Positions 10,242 through 19,405 are shown, counted from the stretch's first letter. The stretch is DNA of 24,050 nt from Isoetes engelmannii (GCA_011763485.2 JAANSK020241071.1:1-24050), one strand, 5' to 3'. Numbers and translations: made by a program. The notes: generated from the sequence alone by a model not told the origin.

Positions 10242-11924
10242 ATGGCTTTTCATGCTGAGAAGGCCACCATAGCCAATTTGGTTGTCCCTCAAAACGGTTG
10301 TCTACATAAAATATACTTCGAGGGTTCAAATATACAATCCAGCCCACGAAATGCGCAGGAGCCTTCAAAACAGGACTCAGGCATTTCTGGAATTGCAATT
10401 CGGCTTCGGAGGTGTAGCAATGCAAAAGCTTTGTCAGAAGGTAAGCAAGTTCATAACCATATTATTAAAGTTGGTCTTCACAAACATAAAGTTTTAGGGA
10501 ACTTGCTTATTCAAATGTATGGAAGTTGTGGTGCCCTAAATAACGCAAGGGCAGTGTTTGATGATATGAATGAGAAAAATACATATTCTTGGAACATTCT
10601 GATAGCAGGATACACTAGACATGGGCAGCTTCAGGAAGCCATTGAGCTGTTTCAACTAATTCCAGAGAAGGATGTTGTCTCTTGGACAACTATGCTAGGG
10701 GCATATATTCATGAAGGAAAACTAGAAGATGCCCTCAAACTTTTTTACAAGATGCCCCAAAGGAATGTTGTGTCATGGAATGCTATGATATCAGCATATG
10801 CCCAAAAAGGATACCTCAAGGAAGCCATAAAACTTTTTGAAATAATGCCGTGGCGAAATGTGGTTTCATGGAATTCCATCATTGCTGCTTATGCTCAGCA
10901 AGGCATGCTGAATGAAGCCCATGAATTGTTCAATCAAATGCCTCAGCGTAATGTCGCATCCTGGAATACAATGATCACAGCTTATGTCCAGAAATGTTTG
11001 ATCCAAGAGGCGAGATCATTATTCGAGCAGATGCCGCATCGCAATGTGGTCTCATGGACTGCCATGGTTGTTGGTTATGGCCAACAAGGCATGCTAAAAG
11101 AGGCTAAACAACTGTTTCAACTTATGCCCCATCATGACCTTGTTTCCTGGAATGCTATAATTACAGCATACACAGAACATGGTCAGACCAAGGAAGCTCT
11201 TGAGCTCTTTGTCCAGATGCAGGCTACACATGTTAAACCCAACAGCATAACATTTGCTGCCATTCTTGAAGCATGTGCAGGGAATGGGGCACTTATCCAA
11301 GGTAAAAACATTCATCAACAGCTCCTGAAGGCTGGATTTAGGTCACATATTGTTGTGCAGAGTGCGCTTGTCGACATGTATGCAAAATGTGGTTGTTTAG
11401 AAATTTCTCGTGATGTCTTCGACAATGTCATTCATAAGGACAAAGTTCTATGGACTGTCATGATTAGAGCATACTGCCAACATGGCCGCGGTCAGGATGC
11501 TCTTGAAATATTTCAAGAGATGCAAATAAGAGGAGCCTCACCTGATATAGTAACTTACAGCAGTATCTTTTCTGCATGTAGTCATTCTATTTTAGTCATG
11601 GAAGGATTTCATTATTTCACATCCATGAGCCAAATCCATTCGATATCAACTAACTTGGAACATTGGAGTTGTGCTGCCAATCTTGTTGGACGAGCAGGCT
11701 GGCTTGATGAAGCAGAAGCTTTAATTAACAGCATACCCTTTGTTGCTGATACTTCACCATACATTACTCTGCTTGGCTTATGCATAATTCATAATGACAT
11801 GGATCGTGGAAAAATTGCTGCTGAGAGTGCGTTTGAATTAAATATGGGCAATTCTTCACCCTACATATTGCTATCTAATTTGTATGCTGCAGCTAATGGA
11901 TGGAATGAAACTGTTGAAGGTTAG
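10242..11924 (+). CDS. PLS-class pentatricopeptide repeat protein, truncated in its E region
   Basis: A 560-residue intronless PPR protein. PPR proteins are nuclear-encoded and normally act in mitochondria or plastids, binding RNA one base per repeat for editing, splicing or stability. The start is well fixed: an in-frame TAA lies two codons before this ATG (10233). After a non-repeat leader of about 50 residues comes an L-type motif (RRCSNAKALSEGKQVHNHII) and an S motif. Then come six consecutive repeats of exactly 31 residues (114-144, 145-175, 176-206, 207-237, 238-268, 269-299), each with a SWN or SWT core and most ending in MPxRN or MPxxD. A 35-residue P-type repeat (300-334), another L-S-P triplet (335-435) and an E1-like segment (about 436-550) ending YILLSNLYAAANGWNE follow. 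The TAG at 11922 falls inside the E2 region. No DYW deaminase domain is present. It may still work as a short PPR protein, or be recently broken. Confidence 0.92.
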   Translation: MAFHAEKATIANLVVPQNGCLHKIYFEGSNIQSSPRNAQEPSKQDSGISGIAIRLRRCSNAKALSEGKQVHNHIIKVGLHKHKVLGNLLIQMYGSCGALNNARAVFDDMNEKNTYSWNILIAGYTRHGQLQEAIELFQLIPEKDVVSWTTMLGAYIHEGKLEDALKLFYKMPQRNVVSWNAMISAYAQKGYLKEAIKLFEIMPWRNVVSWNSIIAAYAQQGMLNEAHELFNQMPQRNVASWNTMITAYVQKCLIQEARSLFEQMPHRNVVSWTAMVVGYGQQGMLKEAKQLFQLMPHHDLVSWNAIITAYTEHGQTKEALELFVQMQATHVKPNSITFAAILEACAGNGALIQGKNIHQQLLKAGFRSHIVVQSALVDMYAKCGCLEISRDVFDNVIHKDKVLWTVMIRAYCQHGRGQDALEIFQEMQIRGASPDIVTYSSIFSACSHSILVMEGFHYFTSMSQIHSISTNLEHWSCAANLVGRAGWLDEAEALINSIPFVADTSPYITLLGLCIIHNDMDRGKIAAESAFELNMGNSSPYILLSNLYAAANGWNETVEG

Positions 11925-11989
11925 GGCTAGGGCAGGATAAGAGAATGATAGGAACAAAAGAGCAAGTTGAGCGAATTCTCATGAGGTGA
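11925..11989 (+). pseudogene. Eroded C-terminal remnant of the PPR gene
   Basis: After the TAG at 11922 the +1 frame reads KVRARAG before a stop, and a further shift reads MIGTKEQVERILMR and a TGA near 11988. In intact relatives the YAAA-W block is followed by a segment such as VRxRMRENGIKK, so this is the expected continuation broken by two indels. It shows that the original protein was longer. Confidence 0.45.
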
Positions 11990-12365
11990 TATGCCCATAA
12001 CTTTCACCCATAACAGCTTCAACGTAACTCTTTGGGATGACTTCCATTAAAGGAGGACCTGAACTATCCTACTTGAATCAAGCTCCAATAGTCACAATCA
12101 GCTGACTTGGAGCTAACAGCTTTGAAGGCCTTTGAAACAGTAACATTTATTCCATGATCACTGGAAATGCTAACCTTCATATATTGGTTCAAAGAGGAGT
12201 CTCTTTACACAGCACGCAGATAAATTGAAATATCTCTAACTTAAACTGAATTTTCAAAAGGGTTTTTCGAAAAGCTCCATCACTTCTTTACTGACTACTC
12301 TTGGCTTAATGGTATGACATCAACGGAGGAATTGCAGTCTAAAAATCAGACCTTTTTTTCAAAAA
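11990..12365. other. Spacer, possible LTR remnant on the - strand
   Basis: No coding region was found. The - strand reading of 12360-12340 is purine rich (GAAAAAAAGG) and directly follows the end of the chromovirus integrase, where a polypurine tract and LTR would start. The interval could therefore hold a decayed 3' LTR, but no TG...CA ends or second LTR copy were found in this window. Confidence 0.25.
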
Positions 12366-12850
12366 TTACTTAACCTTCTGTTGAGGCCAGCAAGGTATTT
12401 CAACAGTTACTAAGTTCCACAATCCTATCAAAAGCATTAGCCAGATTCTCGGCAGGTTCCCAGGTCCGGTCACTTGGAGAGTATCCTTCCCAATCAACAA
12501 AGTAATATAACTGTCGATGCAGAAACTTAAAGTCCAAAACCTCGCAAACCTTGAACTTCTCGTGATCATCAATTTCCACGGGTGGAGGCGGCGGAGGAAC
12601 GCAATCCAGACGGGCATTAGGTGTGTAGGGCTCCAATAGTGACACATAAAATACTGGATTTAGCAAAATAATGGATGTAACTGGACAGCTGGGGGGAGCT
12701 CGAGTCGAAACGCCACATCACTGACTTGAGCCGTAATCTTATAAGGACCAAGGCGATGATAGTCAAGCTTTTTCTCTGTGCCAGGCGTCCGCCATAGCCA
12801 CCAGACTTGAGGTTGCTTTGCCATGGCCGATGGAGCTTGAAGCTCGAATT
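12366..12850 (-). mobile_element. Ty3/gypsy chromovirus fragment: integrase C-terminus plus chromodomain
   Basis: The - strand frame starting near 12830 reads KLDYHRLGPYKITAQVSDVA and FRLELPP, the GPY/F module at the end of gypsy integrases, then VQLHPLF and a stop. A shift at about 12660 opens the frame 12666-12400 with NPVFYVSLLEPYTPN, then a run of prolines and VCEVLDFK, LYYFVDWEGYSPSDRTWEPAENL. This last part is a chromodomain with its aromatic residues (YYFVDW and W of TWEP). In chromoviruses the chromodomain directs integration by binding modified histones. The rest of pol and both LTRs are absent here, so this is a dead fragment. The break at 12660 lies between two similar half-motifs (HPLF and NPVF), so a small duplication caused it. 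Confidence 0.9.
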
Positions 12851-12905
12851 CCATAGCCGCCCACCTGCTAGCGCCTAGCCGCCTTAGTCGCCCGCACGCC
12901 TGCTT

Positions 12906-13597
12906 ATGCTCTCCGCCATGGCCCGAATCAAGCATACTATTTCTCTAGACAACATGCCAGTCGAGCTGCTTATGGCGACCTTGGGCGCCAAGCTTGCCGA
13001 AGAACCTGACACCCTAGATATCTACCTTAACCAGCTCGTAAGCCGATTTGTCCAGGGCATCTCTATCCCCTTCCTTATTTTCCATCTGACTGCCCAATTC
13101 TTGCGGACGCTAAATGCTATCAGTGAGAACTACACTCTTGATTACAGACCAGATAATGTTAGACATCTTGTCTGATACGAACCCCTTGTTGATCAAGAGG
13201 TATCTCCCTTCCGGAGTTGGCCAGTCTAGAAGCGGCTCGTGTAATGGAGGTAGCAGAAGCTGCTGACACACTCGAGGAACTCAAGGGTGATGCCAAGACA
13301 AGAGGGTGTGCCTATGTATATCTAGAGAATGGCGAGTGTATCTTCGAGGGCGAAACTTATGAAGTTCTCGAGTACTTCTATATTGAAGCCACTCATCAGT
13401 TTGCATGGGGGAACCTCCCCAAAAACTTTCCCCATGGATTTCTTGACCCCATTGAAGCAGACATGAATGTAAATCCTATAAGGTATATGGCTGAACGAAA
13501 GAGGAGGGATCAGCTTCAACGTCAGACTCCCCAGGACTCTGCTCACACAGGTGAAGGCTCAACAAGCGGGCTTCCCGGATCCCGAAGCAAGCCTTGA
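12906..13597 (+). pseudogene. Broken ORF of unknown family (ORF A), upstream of an H3 fold
   Basis: Two adjoining frames seem to form one protein. The first (12906-13175) includes MARIKHT, VELLMATLGAKLAEEPDTLD, IYLNQLVSRFVQ and ends with TGA at 13173. A shift near 13190-13200 leads to the second frame (to 13597): LEAARVMEVAEAADTLEEL, CAYVYLENGECIF, EVLEYFYIEA and NPIRYMAERKRRDQL, then a Ser/Gly-rich end. MARIKHT resembles the first residues of histone H3 (MARTKQT) and of CENH3 (often MARTKH), but what follows is not an H3 tail. I recognise no domain. Predicted secondary structure is mainly helical, with an acidic middle. The same frame continues through TGA (13595) and TAG (13622) into the H3 fold, so the two may once have been one gene. 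Confidence 0.45.
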
Positions 13598-13624
13598 GAA
13601 GATCGGCAATACTGTGCAGGCTAG

Positions 13625-13995
13625 GCCAACGGAGTTGAGGCGTGTACTTTGTTTCAGCAGGTTCATCCTCAAGTTGCTGCCAAGACCTTGAAGAAGAGAC
13701 CTTATAGGTTTAAAGCTGGTACAGTAGCCCTACGAGAAATCAGGAAGTATCAGAAGTCTACAGAGCTATTGATTAGGAAGTTTCCTTTTCAGAGATTGGT
13801 ACGAGAGATCGCCCAAGAGTTCAAGACCGACCTTCGCTTCCAGCTCCTCTCCATTCTGGCACTCCAGGAGGCTGCAGAGTCATATCTTGTAGCTCTCTTT
13901 GGGGATGCCACTTGTGTGCCATCGATGCAAAGCGTGTTACGATCATGCCGAAGGACCTGCAGCTGGCCCGTAGGATTCGGGGCGAACATCCCTAG
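13625..13995 (+). pseudogene. Histone H3 fold domain, frameshifted and without a normal N-terminal tail
   Basis: The frame reads [20 protein letters not shown], then [20 protein letters not shown] and [11 protein letters not shown] followed by [15 protein letters not shown], which is the H3 alphaN, alpha1, loop 1 and alpha2. A one-base deletion near 13911 moves the rest to another frame: [27 protein letters not shown] and TAG at 13993. Loop 1 has canonical H3 length, so it is not a typical CENH3 fold. Several conserved core residues differ (FKAG for RPG, RFQLLSI for RFQSSAV, LFGD for LFED). The usual tail with K4, K9 and K27 is missing; upstream sequence is [13 protein letters not shown]. No intron is visible. 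It is either a diverged H3 pseudogene or the C-terminal domain of a broken fusion with ORF A. Confidence 0.85.
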
Positions 13996-14133
13996 TTTAT
14001 GTTTTCTGTGATTTGTAATCTATGTACAAACACTTTTTGTATAAATATCAGAGGCAGAATATGCCATTTTGAAAATCGCATTTGTTATTTATTATTAAAT
14101 GTTTATCATAATTATTAATATTATAACTTTTTC

Positions 14134-14141
14134 TATAAAAG
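14134..14141 (+). promoter_or_regulatory. TATA box upstream of ORF B
   Basis: TATAAAAG lies in a very AT-rich stretch, 100 bp before the ATG at 14241. Transcription would be expected to start near 14165, giving a leader of about 75 nt. The sequence and spacing are those of a plant RNA polymerase II core promoter. Its position right after the H3 end suggests that ORF B was a separate transcription unit. Confidence 0.5.
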
Positions 14142-14240
14142 CTAGGGTTCCCACTTATTATCTCAGCGAGTTCTTCATCCCTACCTTCTTCGACAATGAT
14201 TCTCCAGCGCTCTACTACTTCATCACGCCGCCAGTTAGTA

Positions 14241-15059
14241 ATGGATGCAAGCAACCGCCTCGCCTGGTATGAGGCAGGAGAGCATTAGAATCCTCAAGTT
14301 CCCTATGATCTCCTTGACCACCTTCTGTTGTCTAAGGTTGATCTCCTCTCCAACATGCAAGCCAATAAGGAGTATGCTCCGTCGCTCGAGTTTTATGCAA
14401 CGGAGATGGTCCCTCTCTGCTGCAAGATGGGTGATCCTCCCATGTTATATCTTAGGAAGGCTCACCTTGTTCAGATGATGGGAGACGACACAGCTGCCTC
14501 CCAAATAATCTATGGTATTCTCCGACGGGGACGAGACCAACCCATCCTCAAGCATGGTGGGGACACTCTCTTTGAGGTAAGCTTTGCCCTTGCAATCTTG
14601 ATGGATAGATACATGGCAGGTGTTCAGGAAGGAAAGTAGCTGAGTCAGGTTAGTGCTGAGGCTGACCAGGATGATAATGAGTTTGTAGATCTCAATGACT
14701 ATCACAGATGGAGGCAACTTGCTCACGAGTTGCCACACCATCTTGGTCACAACTGTAGATTTGCTAGCCTGGATGAGGTACCCACTGTCTATGTCAATGG
14801 GCAGGAGTATCTCATTCTTGATGACATTTTGGGGATCTATCAGACCAGGGGACTTTTTCATTCCCGAACCAAGGCTGATATTTTGTATAGGCTAGCTGAG
14901 TATTGCATGGACCCGTTTATTGATTATGAGAGTCCACAGATTCCACCACTGGTATAGCAGGCCTTAAGCTACCATTCGCGGGATTTTGATCATGTTGATA
15001 CCTTGCTTACAAAGTGGTCATTCCAGATATGTGATCCTGCTTGCTCTTTTCCTTTGTAA
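14241..15059 (+). pseudogene. 272-codon frame of unknown family interrupted by three TAG codons (ORF B)
   Basis: One reading frame runs from ATG 14241 to TAA 15057 without a frameshift and without internal TAA or TGA, but with TAG at 14286, 14637 and 14955. Segments read VPYDLLDHLLLSKVDLLSNM, EFYATEMVPLCCKMG, MLYLRKAHLVQMMGDDTAAS, FEVSFALAILMDRYMAG, then an acidic linker and WRQLAHELPHHLGHNCRFAS, DEVPTVYVNGQEYLILDDIL, RTKADILYRLAEY. It looks like a soluble helical protein with a small VYVNG beta element near residue 190. No family was recognised. The pattern resembles ORF A in outline (an xPxxLL start, a helical part, then VYxxNG). All three ambers fit loss of a CAG codon. It could be a decayed gene of a mobile element; recoding is unlikely but not excluded. 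Confidence 0.5.
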
Positions 15060-15499
15060 TGATAATGTTTACATTTCTTTGCCATGGTTTTCCTCGTCTT
15101 GTTTATTTCAAGAATAGACATTCTAGATGTAACTACATTGGTTTAGTTTTTCTACTCATGAGTTTTGCTTTGAGTCTTCCGGAAAGTTCAGATGCCTGGA
15201 ATTTACTTTGTGTATGTATGTTTGCTATGAATTTGGTACCGATAGAGCTTCTCAATCTAGTCATTGCCTCCTCGTAGAATATAAAGGCATGATAGAATAT
15301 ACAAGCATGGATATTTCTATGTTTCTTGCTACTAGCAAATTAGCAGAATTTTCACTTGGCTATATTCATAGACCCCTTTGAGTATTCCAATTTTGTCTCG
15401 TATCTTTTGCCAAATCTCGATATATATAGCCAACTATTTGGCTCAAACTTCTACCCACTCCACTTTTTTCCTTCAATATTTTTCACAGTTTTGTTACCT

Positions 15500-15541
15500 A
15501 ACTTCAAAGAGAGTCTATCTAACTTTGAAGGGAGTCTAGCT
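15500..15541. repeat. 21-bp tandem duplication
   Basis: AACTTCAAAGAGAGTCTATCT-like sequence is followed directly by a copy reading AACTTTGAAGGGAGTCTAGC. A second short pair, ATGATTCTTTATGGAG and ATGATTCTTTATTGAG, follows at about 15542 and 15569. Confidence 0.7.
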
Positions 15542-16651
15542 ATGATTCTTTATGGAGTTAGTAGGGTATATGATTCTTTATTGAGCTTATAGGGTTTTAT
15601 ATGGGATGCCTTTCTCTTCAATCTTGCCAATTGGTACTGCATTTCCTTTTGTAGATTTCTATTTTGTCTTTGTTGAGTCTTTTTACCTAAGCATCTTGTT
15701 GGAGCATAGTTCGAACTCATTTTTTCTGAAGCTTCTTTGTTTTAAAAAAATATTACATGTTATCATGCAGCTCCTTACGTCTTTTGAATTTAACATTTCA
15801 CTTACATTACTCCATGTATATGAGGAGCAAGTCTAACATAGGGGAAGTTGGTACCCGTTATGTACCCTTATATGTTTGAAAAGACTGTCTTCACTTCCTT
15901 CCCATATTTGAGCTTAGATTATTTTTGCATTCCCTACCAAAAAGGTCTGGTTATGGTCCTAGAGCATAGAAATCTTGGTAATTGCTGCTTTTGTGATAAA
16001 CACATTCTATCACTGCATTGGCATTCTAGTTTGTTGTGAAGGCTTGTCAAGATTAGCATTTCACTTGAGTGAGTTGTTACCCATTTATGTTCATTAGGTA
16101 ATAATAGATCCTTCTTTATTTTCTTTATGCCTAAATCACTACTCCTTAAATAATTCTTGTAGCCTATGCTATAGTTCATATTTTGCTAGATTCTCTACTC
16201 TATGCTACTCGTCTAGTTCATTTATGGCCATTTTTTAGATTTAGTTTGGGGATCTTCCTTGTCCTTTTTTTCTCTAGGAAATACCCTGTGCTTATTAAGT
16301 CTATCTTTCAAATCTGGAAAGCCCATCTAATCCCACCTGTCACACCACTTTGTTAGTTTTTTGTTCTTTGTATCGCATAGTAGTCTCTAATGTTTATAAG
16401 TCTGGCCATGGCACATTTTGCTAGTACATGGTACATAATCACCAGGGAGTCATGCAATTGTCTTTTTAAAAATTGTACCTGTTTGTAGAGTATGATGTTT
16501 TCTCTTGTTTATTTGTTCTTACAGGAGTGTCTTGTAAGGTTGTGAAGGAAAGGCCCAACAAGAAGGCTTGGATTTGAGGAAAATCACAAAGAAACCAGTA
16601 TTACGTTTTGCAGGTTCTCTCTAAGAACAAGCTATCGCATCATTGCATATA

Positions 16652-16691
16652 TATGGATTTGAAACATTCTTTATGGATTTGGAACATCCCT
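16652..16691. repeat. 20-bp tandem duplication
   Basis: TATGGATTTGAAACATTCTT is followed directly by TATGGATTTGGAACATCCCT. Three differences separate the units. Confidence 0.75.
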
Positions 16692-17399
16692 TATCGTTTT
16701 CCTTCAAATTCATGATTTCCTGTCAGACTTTTAGCCTCTGTAATAATGCTTGCAATTTTGAAATGTAGATATTTTGTTCTCTTTTTCCTTTCTCTCTTTT
16801 ATTATATCGTCTTTTAAATACTCCTTGTATGTTGCATGTCTTGTTTAAGGGAAAGTGTATTTAGAAATTTATGCTATAAACCTTTTTACTCTTTCCTTTC
16901 CTTTTTCAGCCTCGCCTTATGTACTCCCTACCCATGACTGGAGATACAAATTTTGTTTATACCTACTCCATAAATTGGTAAAAGAAGGTGGTTTGTTTAG
17001 TGGCATTGCACTTAATATTTATGTTTTAGAGTTCTGAAGTTGCACCTTTTCTTGTTGATCTATGATTAGCTGTGAACTAGACGCAACGAACGTATGTCAT
17101 GTTTGACTAGATCCTTTTGCAAAGTTTTGTTAATTAAGACTTTGCATTTTTAGATGATAATGGTTGGGTTGCTCAATTTGGTGAGCTATTGTTGACAAAT
17201 TTGATGCTACCTTGACGTGATGCTAGGTTGATATTGACTTCAAGCTTGGTATCTACCGTATACCTTATTTGCCCTACCATCTTGCCTTTTGTAAGATTAA
17301 TGAGTCTTTTCATCCTATGGCCCTTGTTATCATCAAACATTGTTTCCTTTGTTTTTCCAAAACCCATTGCATATTTTTGTACACACTCTTAACTTTTCT

Positions 17400-17531
17400 G
17401 GTAACCCAAAACATTCTAGGGTATCTTTGCTCTTTTTTTAGATGTGTCTAGTAAATCTATAATTTTGCTCGGTTAACCCAAAACATTCTAGGGTATCTTT
17501 GTTCTTTTTGAAGTAAATCTATAATTTTGCT
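17400..17531. repeat. Tandem duplication of about 65 bp
   Basis: The first unit (17400-17470) and second unit (17471-17531) share ACCCAAAACATTCTAGGGTA near their starts and AGTAAATCTATAATTTTGCT at their ends. They differ by a short deletion in the middle and a few substitutions. Confidence 0.85.
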
Positions 17532-18441
17532 TTTCGTCTGCAAACTCAGTGGACTTTCCTCCCTTCAACTTCCTTAAGGATTTAATGTGGAAATTGTTCT
17601 TGTTTTTTCTTTGATCTGTTGCCTTTAAATAATTCTCTATTTTCTATTAAGGCATATCGAGGTAGGATTTAGATTTCTTAGGCATGAGGCATTGGTTCTT
17701 TAAAGCATAAGGCACAGCAGTGTAGATTTTCTATTAAAAGCATAAGACGTTGGATTTTCTTAGGCTTAGTTCAGGGGTATAGATTCTCATAATAATAATA
17801 AATTATATTTATAACCAGGTCGTAATTAGTTGTGGCTTCTGAAATTCTTGTTTAAATCGATCAGGTATTTAACCGGACGGGACCTATATAATTTTAGTGG
17901 TTTGGTATATTGCTAGTTATAAGATGTTATTGGCTCGAATGCGCTTTCTATGACTATATAAGGTGGCTGGATGTGCCAGATATTAAGATAATAAGCAATA
18001 TGATTGCTCTTACCTTGCCCTTAATGGCCTCAACCATAAAACTGTGCATTTTGCCCTACATCGTTTGTTTCTGTTTACCCTTCATGCTCCTTAGAGAATT
18101 GTTATTTCTTTCGGATTTTGAACTTAGAAGTGTGTGACCTTCTATTTCTATCCAAAGTTTAGGCTTTTTTTTCAAGATCAACTTTTGATCTTTCTTGCTC
18201 TTGGCCCTTGCTTAACTGGATTACATTGCCTTGTCCTGTCGTTCGGTAATAGTTCTGGAACTGATGAATTATGAAAACTTGACTTTTTCTACCTGTTAAA
18301 CCTACTATTTTCCTATAGTTTGGTGTCATCTAGACTTGATGATATGACTTGTCAGCATGACTTGTTGAGTTGTTGAACCTCTTCTACCATAAAAAAATAT
18401 CCTCAACCTTGGCATGAGTTTAAGGCGTGATGTTGCGCTAA

Positions 18442-19270
18442 GAACCTACCCTACCTCCCTGCTTCTCCTTCCACATTTTGTCTTTTCCTTACTTATACTA
18501 TGACTATTTGGACTTAGGTATCTCGGGTCAATACTATTTTGGCACCCATCAGCTTCCATCATGTTTTGGCAAGGCTTCCCAAACCTACTGATCACCCTCT
18601 GGTGGGTCTGTCCCAAGATATTGCCAAGCGTAAGTTCTCGTCTGAGGTTGTTAGGAAACGTCCTTTGTTACCGCATTTGATCCGTCACATTATTGATAAG
18701 TTTTCTGGACCGAATGCTACTTTATCAGATCTCATGCGCTGCATCGCCATTGTCCTTGCCTTTGTTGGATTCCTTCGTAGTGTAGAGCTACTCGACCTGC
18801 ATTGGCATAAGATTGTTTTTGCTTCCTCACATGCTAGTTTCTTTGTCTGTTTCTCTAAAACCAACCAATATGCCTCGGGTGCTTGGGTTTCAGTTGCACA
18901 CTGTAGTGGCCCATATTGTCCTATAGCTCTAGTAGAACGACTTATCTCATTTGCTGATTTTAGTGAGGCAGATGGCCCTGCTGGAGGTCTTTTGCTCAGA
19001 GGTGTCATAGTTTCTAAAGGCCGTCATTCTTTGCACCATAGGCCTATTTCATACTCTACTATGCTGCATGGTTCCGCCATTGCTTGCTTGCTATTGGAGA
19101 AGACCCCTCCGCATTTGGTACTCATTCTGGGAGGAGGGGTGGTGCCACTACTGCTACAGCCTTTGACATCCATGATCGCCTTTTCAAAGCTCATGGTCGC
19201 TGGAAGTCATAAACAACTAAGGATGCTTATGTATGTCCAACTTTGAGGGAGCAGCTTTCTGTCACACGTG
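18442..19270 (+). pseudogene. Tyrosine recombinase of DIRS/Crypton type, one frameshift and in-frame stops
   Basis: Tyrosine recombinases cut and rejoin DNA through a covalent Tyr intermediate. Here the core-binding part reads RVNTILAPISFHHVLARLPK and PTDHPLV, with an earlier in-frame stretch (LPASPSTF) ahead of a TAG at 18515. The catalytic part begins RKRPLLPHLIRHII. Active-site residues are all visible: Arg of GFLRSVELL (18776), Lys of FSKTNQY, and, after a one-base shift near 19109, His and Arg of HSGRRGGATTATA (19123, 19132), His of LFKAHGRWKS (19192) and Tyr of KDAYV (19228). A TAA at 19210 lies between the last two. The HSxRxGGAT and HGRWKS wording is that of eukaryotic DIRS, Ngaro and Crypton recombinases rather than of phage integrases. 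No RT or RNase H was found upstream within 3.4 kb. Confidence 0.85.
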
Positions 19271-19361
19271 CTTTGGGACTTGACCAGGCTCAAAAATTGC
19301 TGCCATTGATACCAAGCCGAAGACCCCAAAATGGTATTCTCTTGCTCTCTGCCCCTTTGTT

Positions 19362-19398
19362 AGTGTGTTTCTGTTTATGGAGATGCTCACCAGGGCCA
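19362..19398 (+). repeat. 37-bp direct repeat, copy 1
   Basis: This sequence, beginning AGTGTGTTTCTGTTTATGGA and ending CACCAGGGCCA, recurs at 20167-20203 with one mismatch. The second copy forms the very end of a LINE 3' tail, so the first is probably another LINE tail end. Outside the 37 bp the flanks differ. Confidence 0.85.
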
Positions 19399-19405
19399 TT
19401 TTGTC

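Larger units (their letters stand above)
15060..18430. other. 3.4-kb T-rich region without recognisable genes
   Basis: The + strand is strongly T-rich and A-poor over most of this interval, as in long plant introns or untranslated sequence. Short open frames occur, but none resembles a protein family. One exon-like segment lies at 16525-16613, between a pyrimidine tract with TTCTTACAG and a CAG|GTTCTC donor. Local duplications occur at 15500-15541, 16652-16691 and 17400-17531. A loose family of AAGCATAAGGC words lies at 17680-17770. It could be an intron between ORF B and the recombinase, or spacer. Confidence 0.35.

Noticed and set aside
13649-13995. Centromeric histone CENH3
   Set aside because: The upstream MARIKHT is CENH3-like, but loop 1 of the fold has canonical H3 length and FKTDLRFQ wording, without the CENH3 insertion.
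12906-14300. Endogenous giant-virus insertion (histone plus unknown ORFs)
   Set aside because: No capsid, polymerase or other viral hallmark gene is visible, and the H3 fold is plant-like rather than a viral histone doublet.
14241-15059. Rescue of the TAG codons by U-to-C RNA editing
   Set aside because: Reverse editing of this kind is known from fern organelles; the context here (TATA box, LINEs, gypsy, intronless nuclear PPR) is nuclear.
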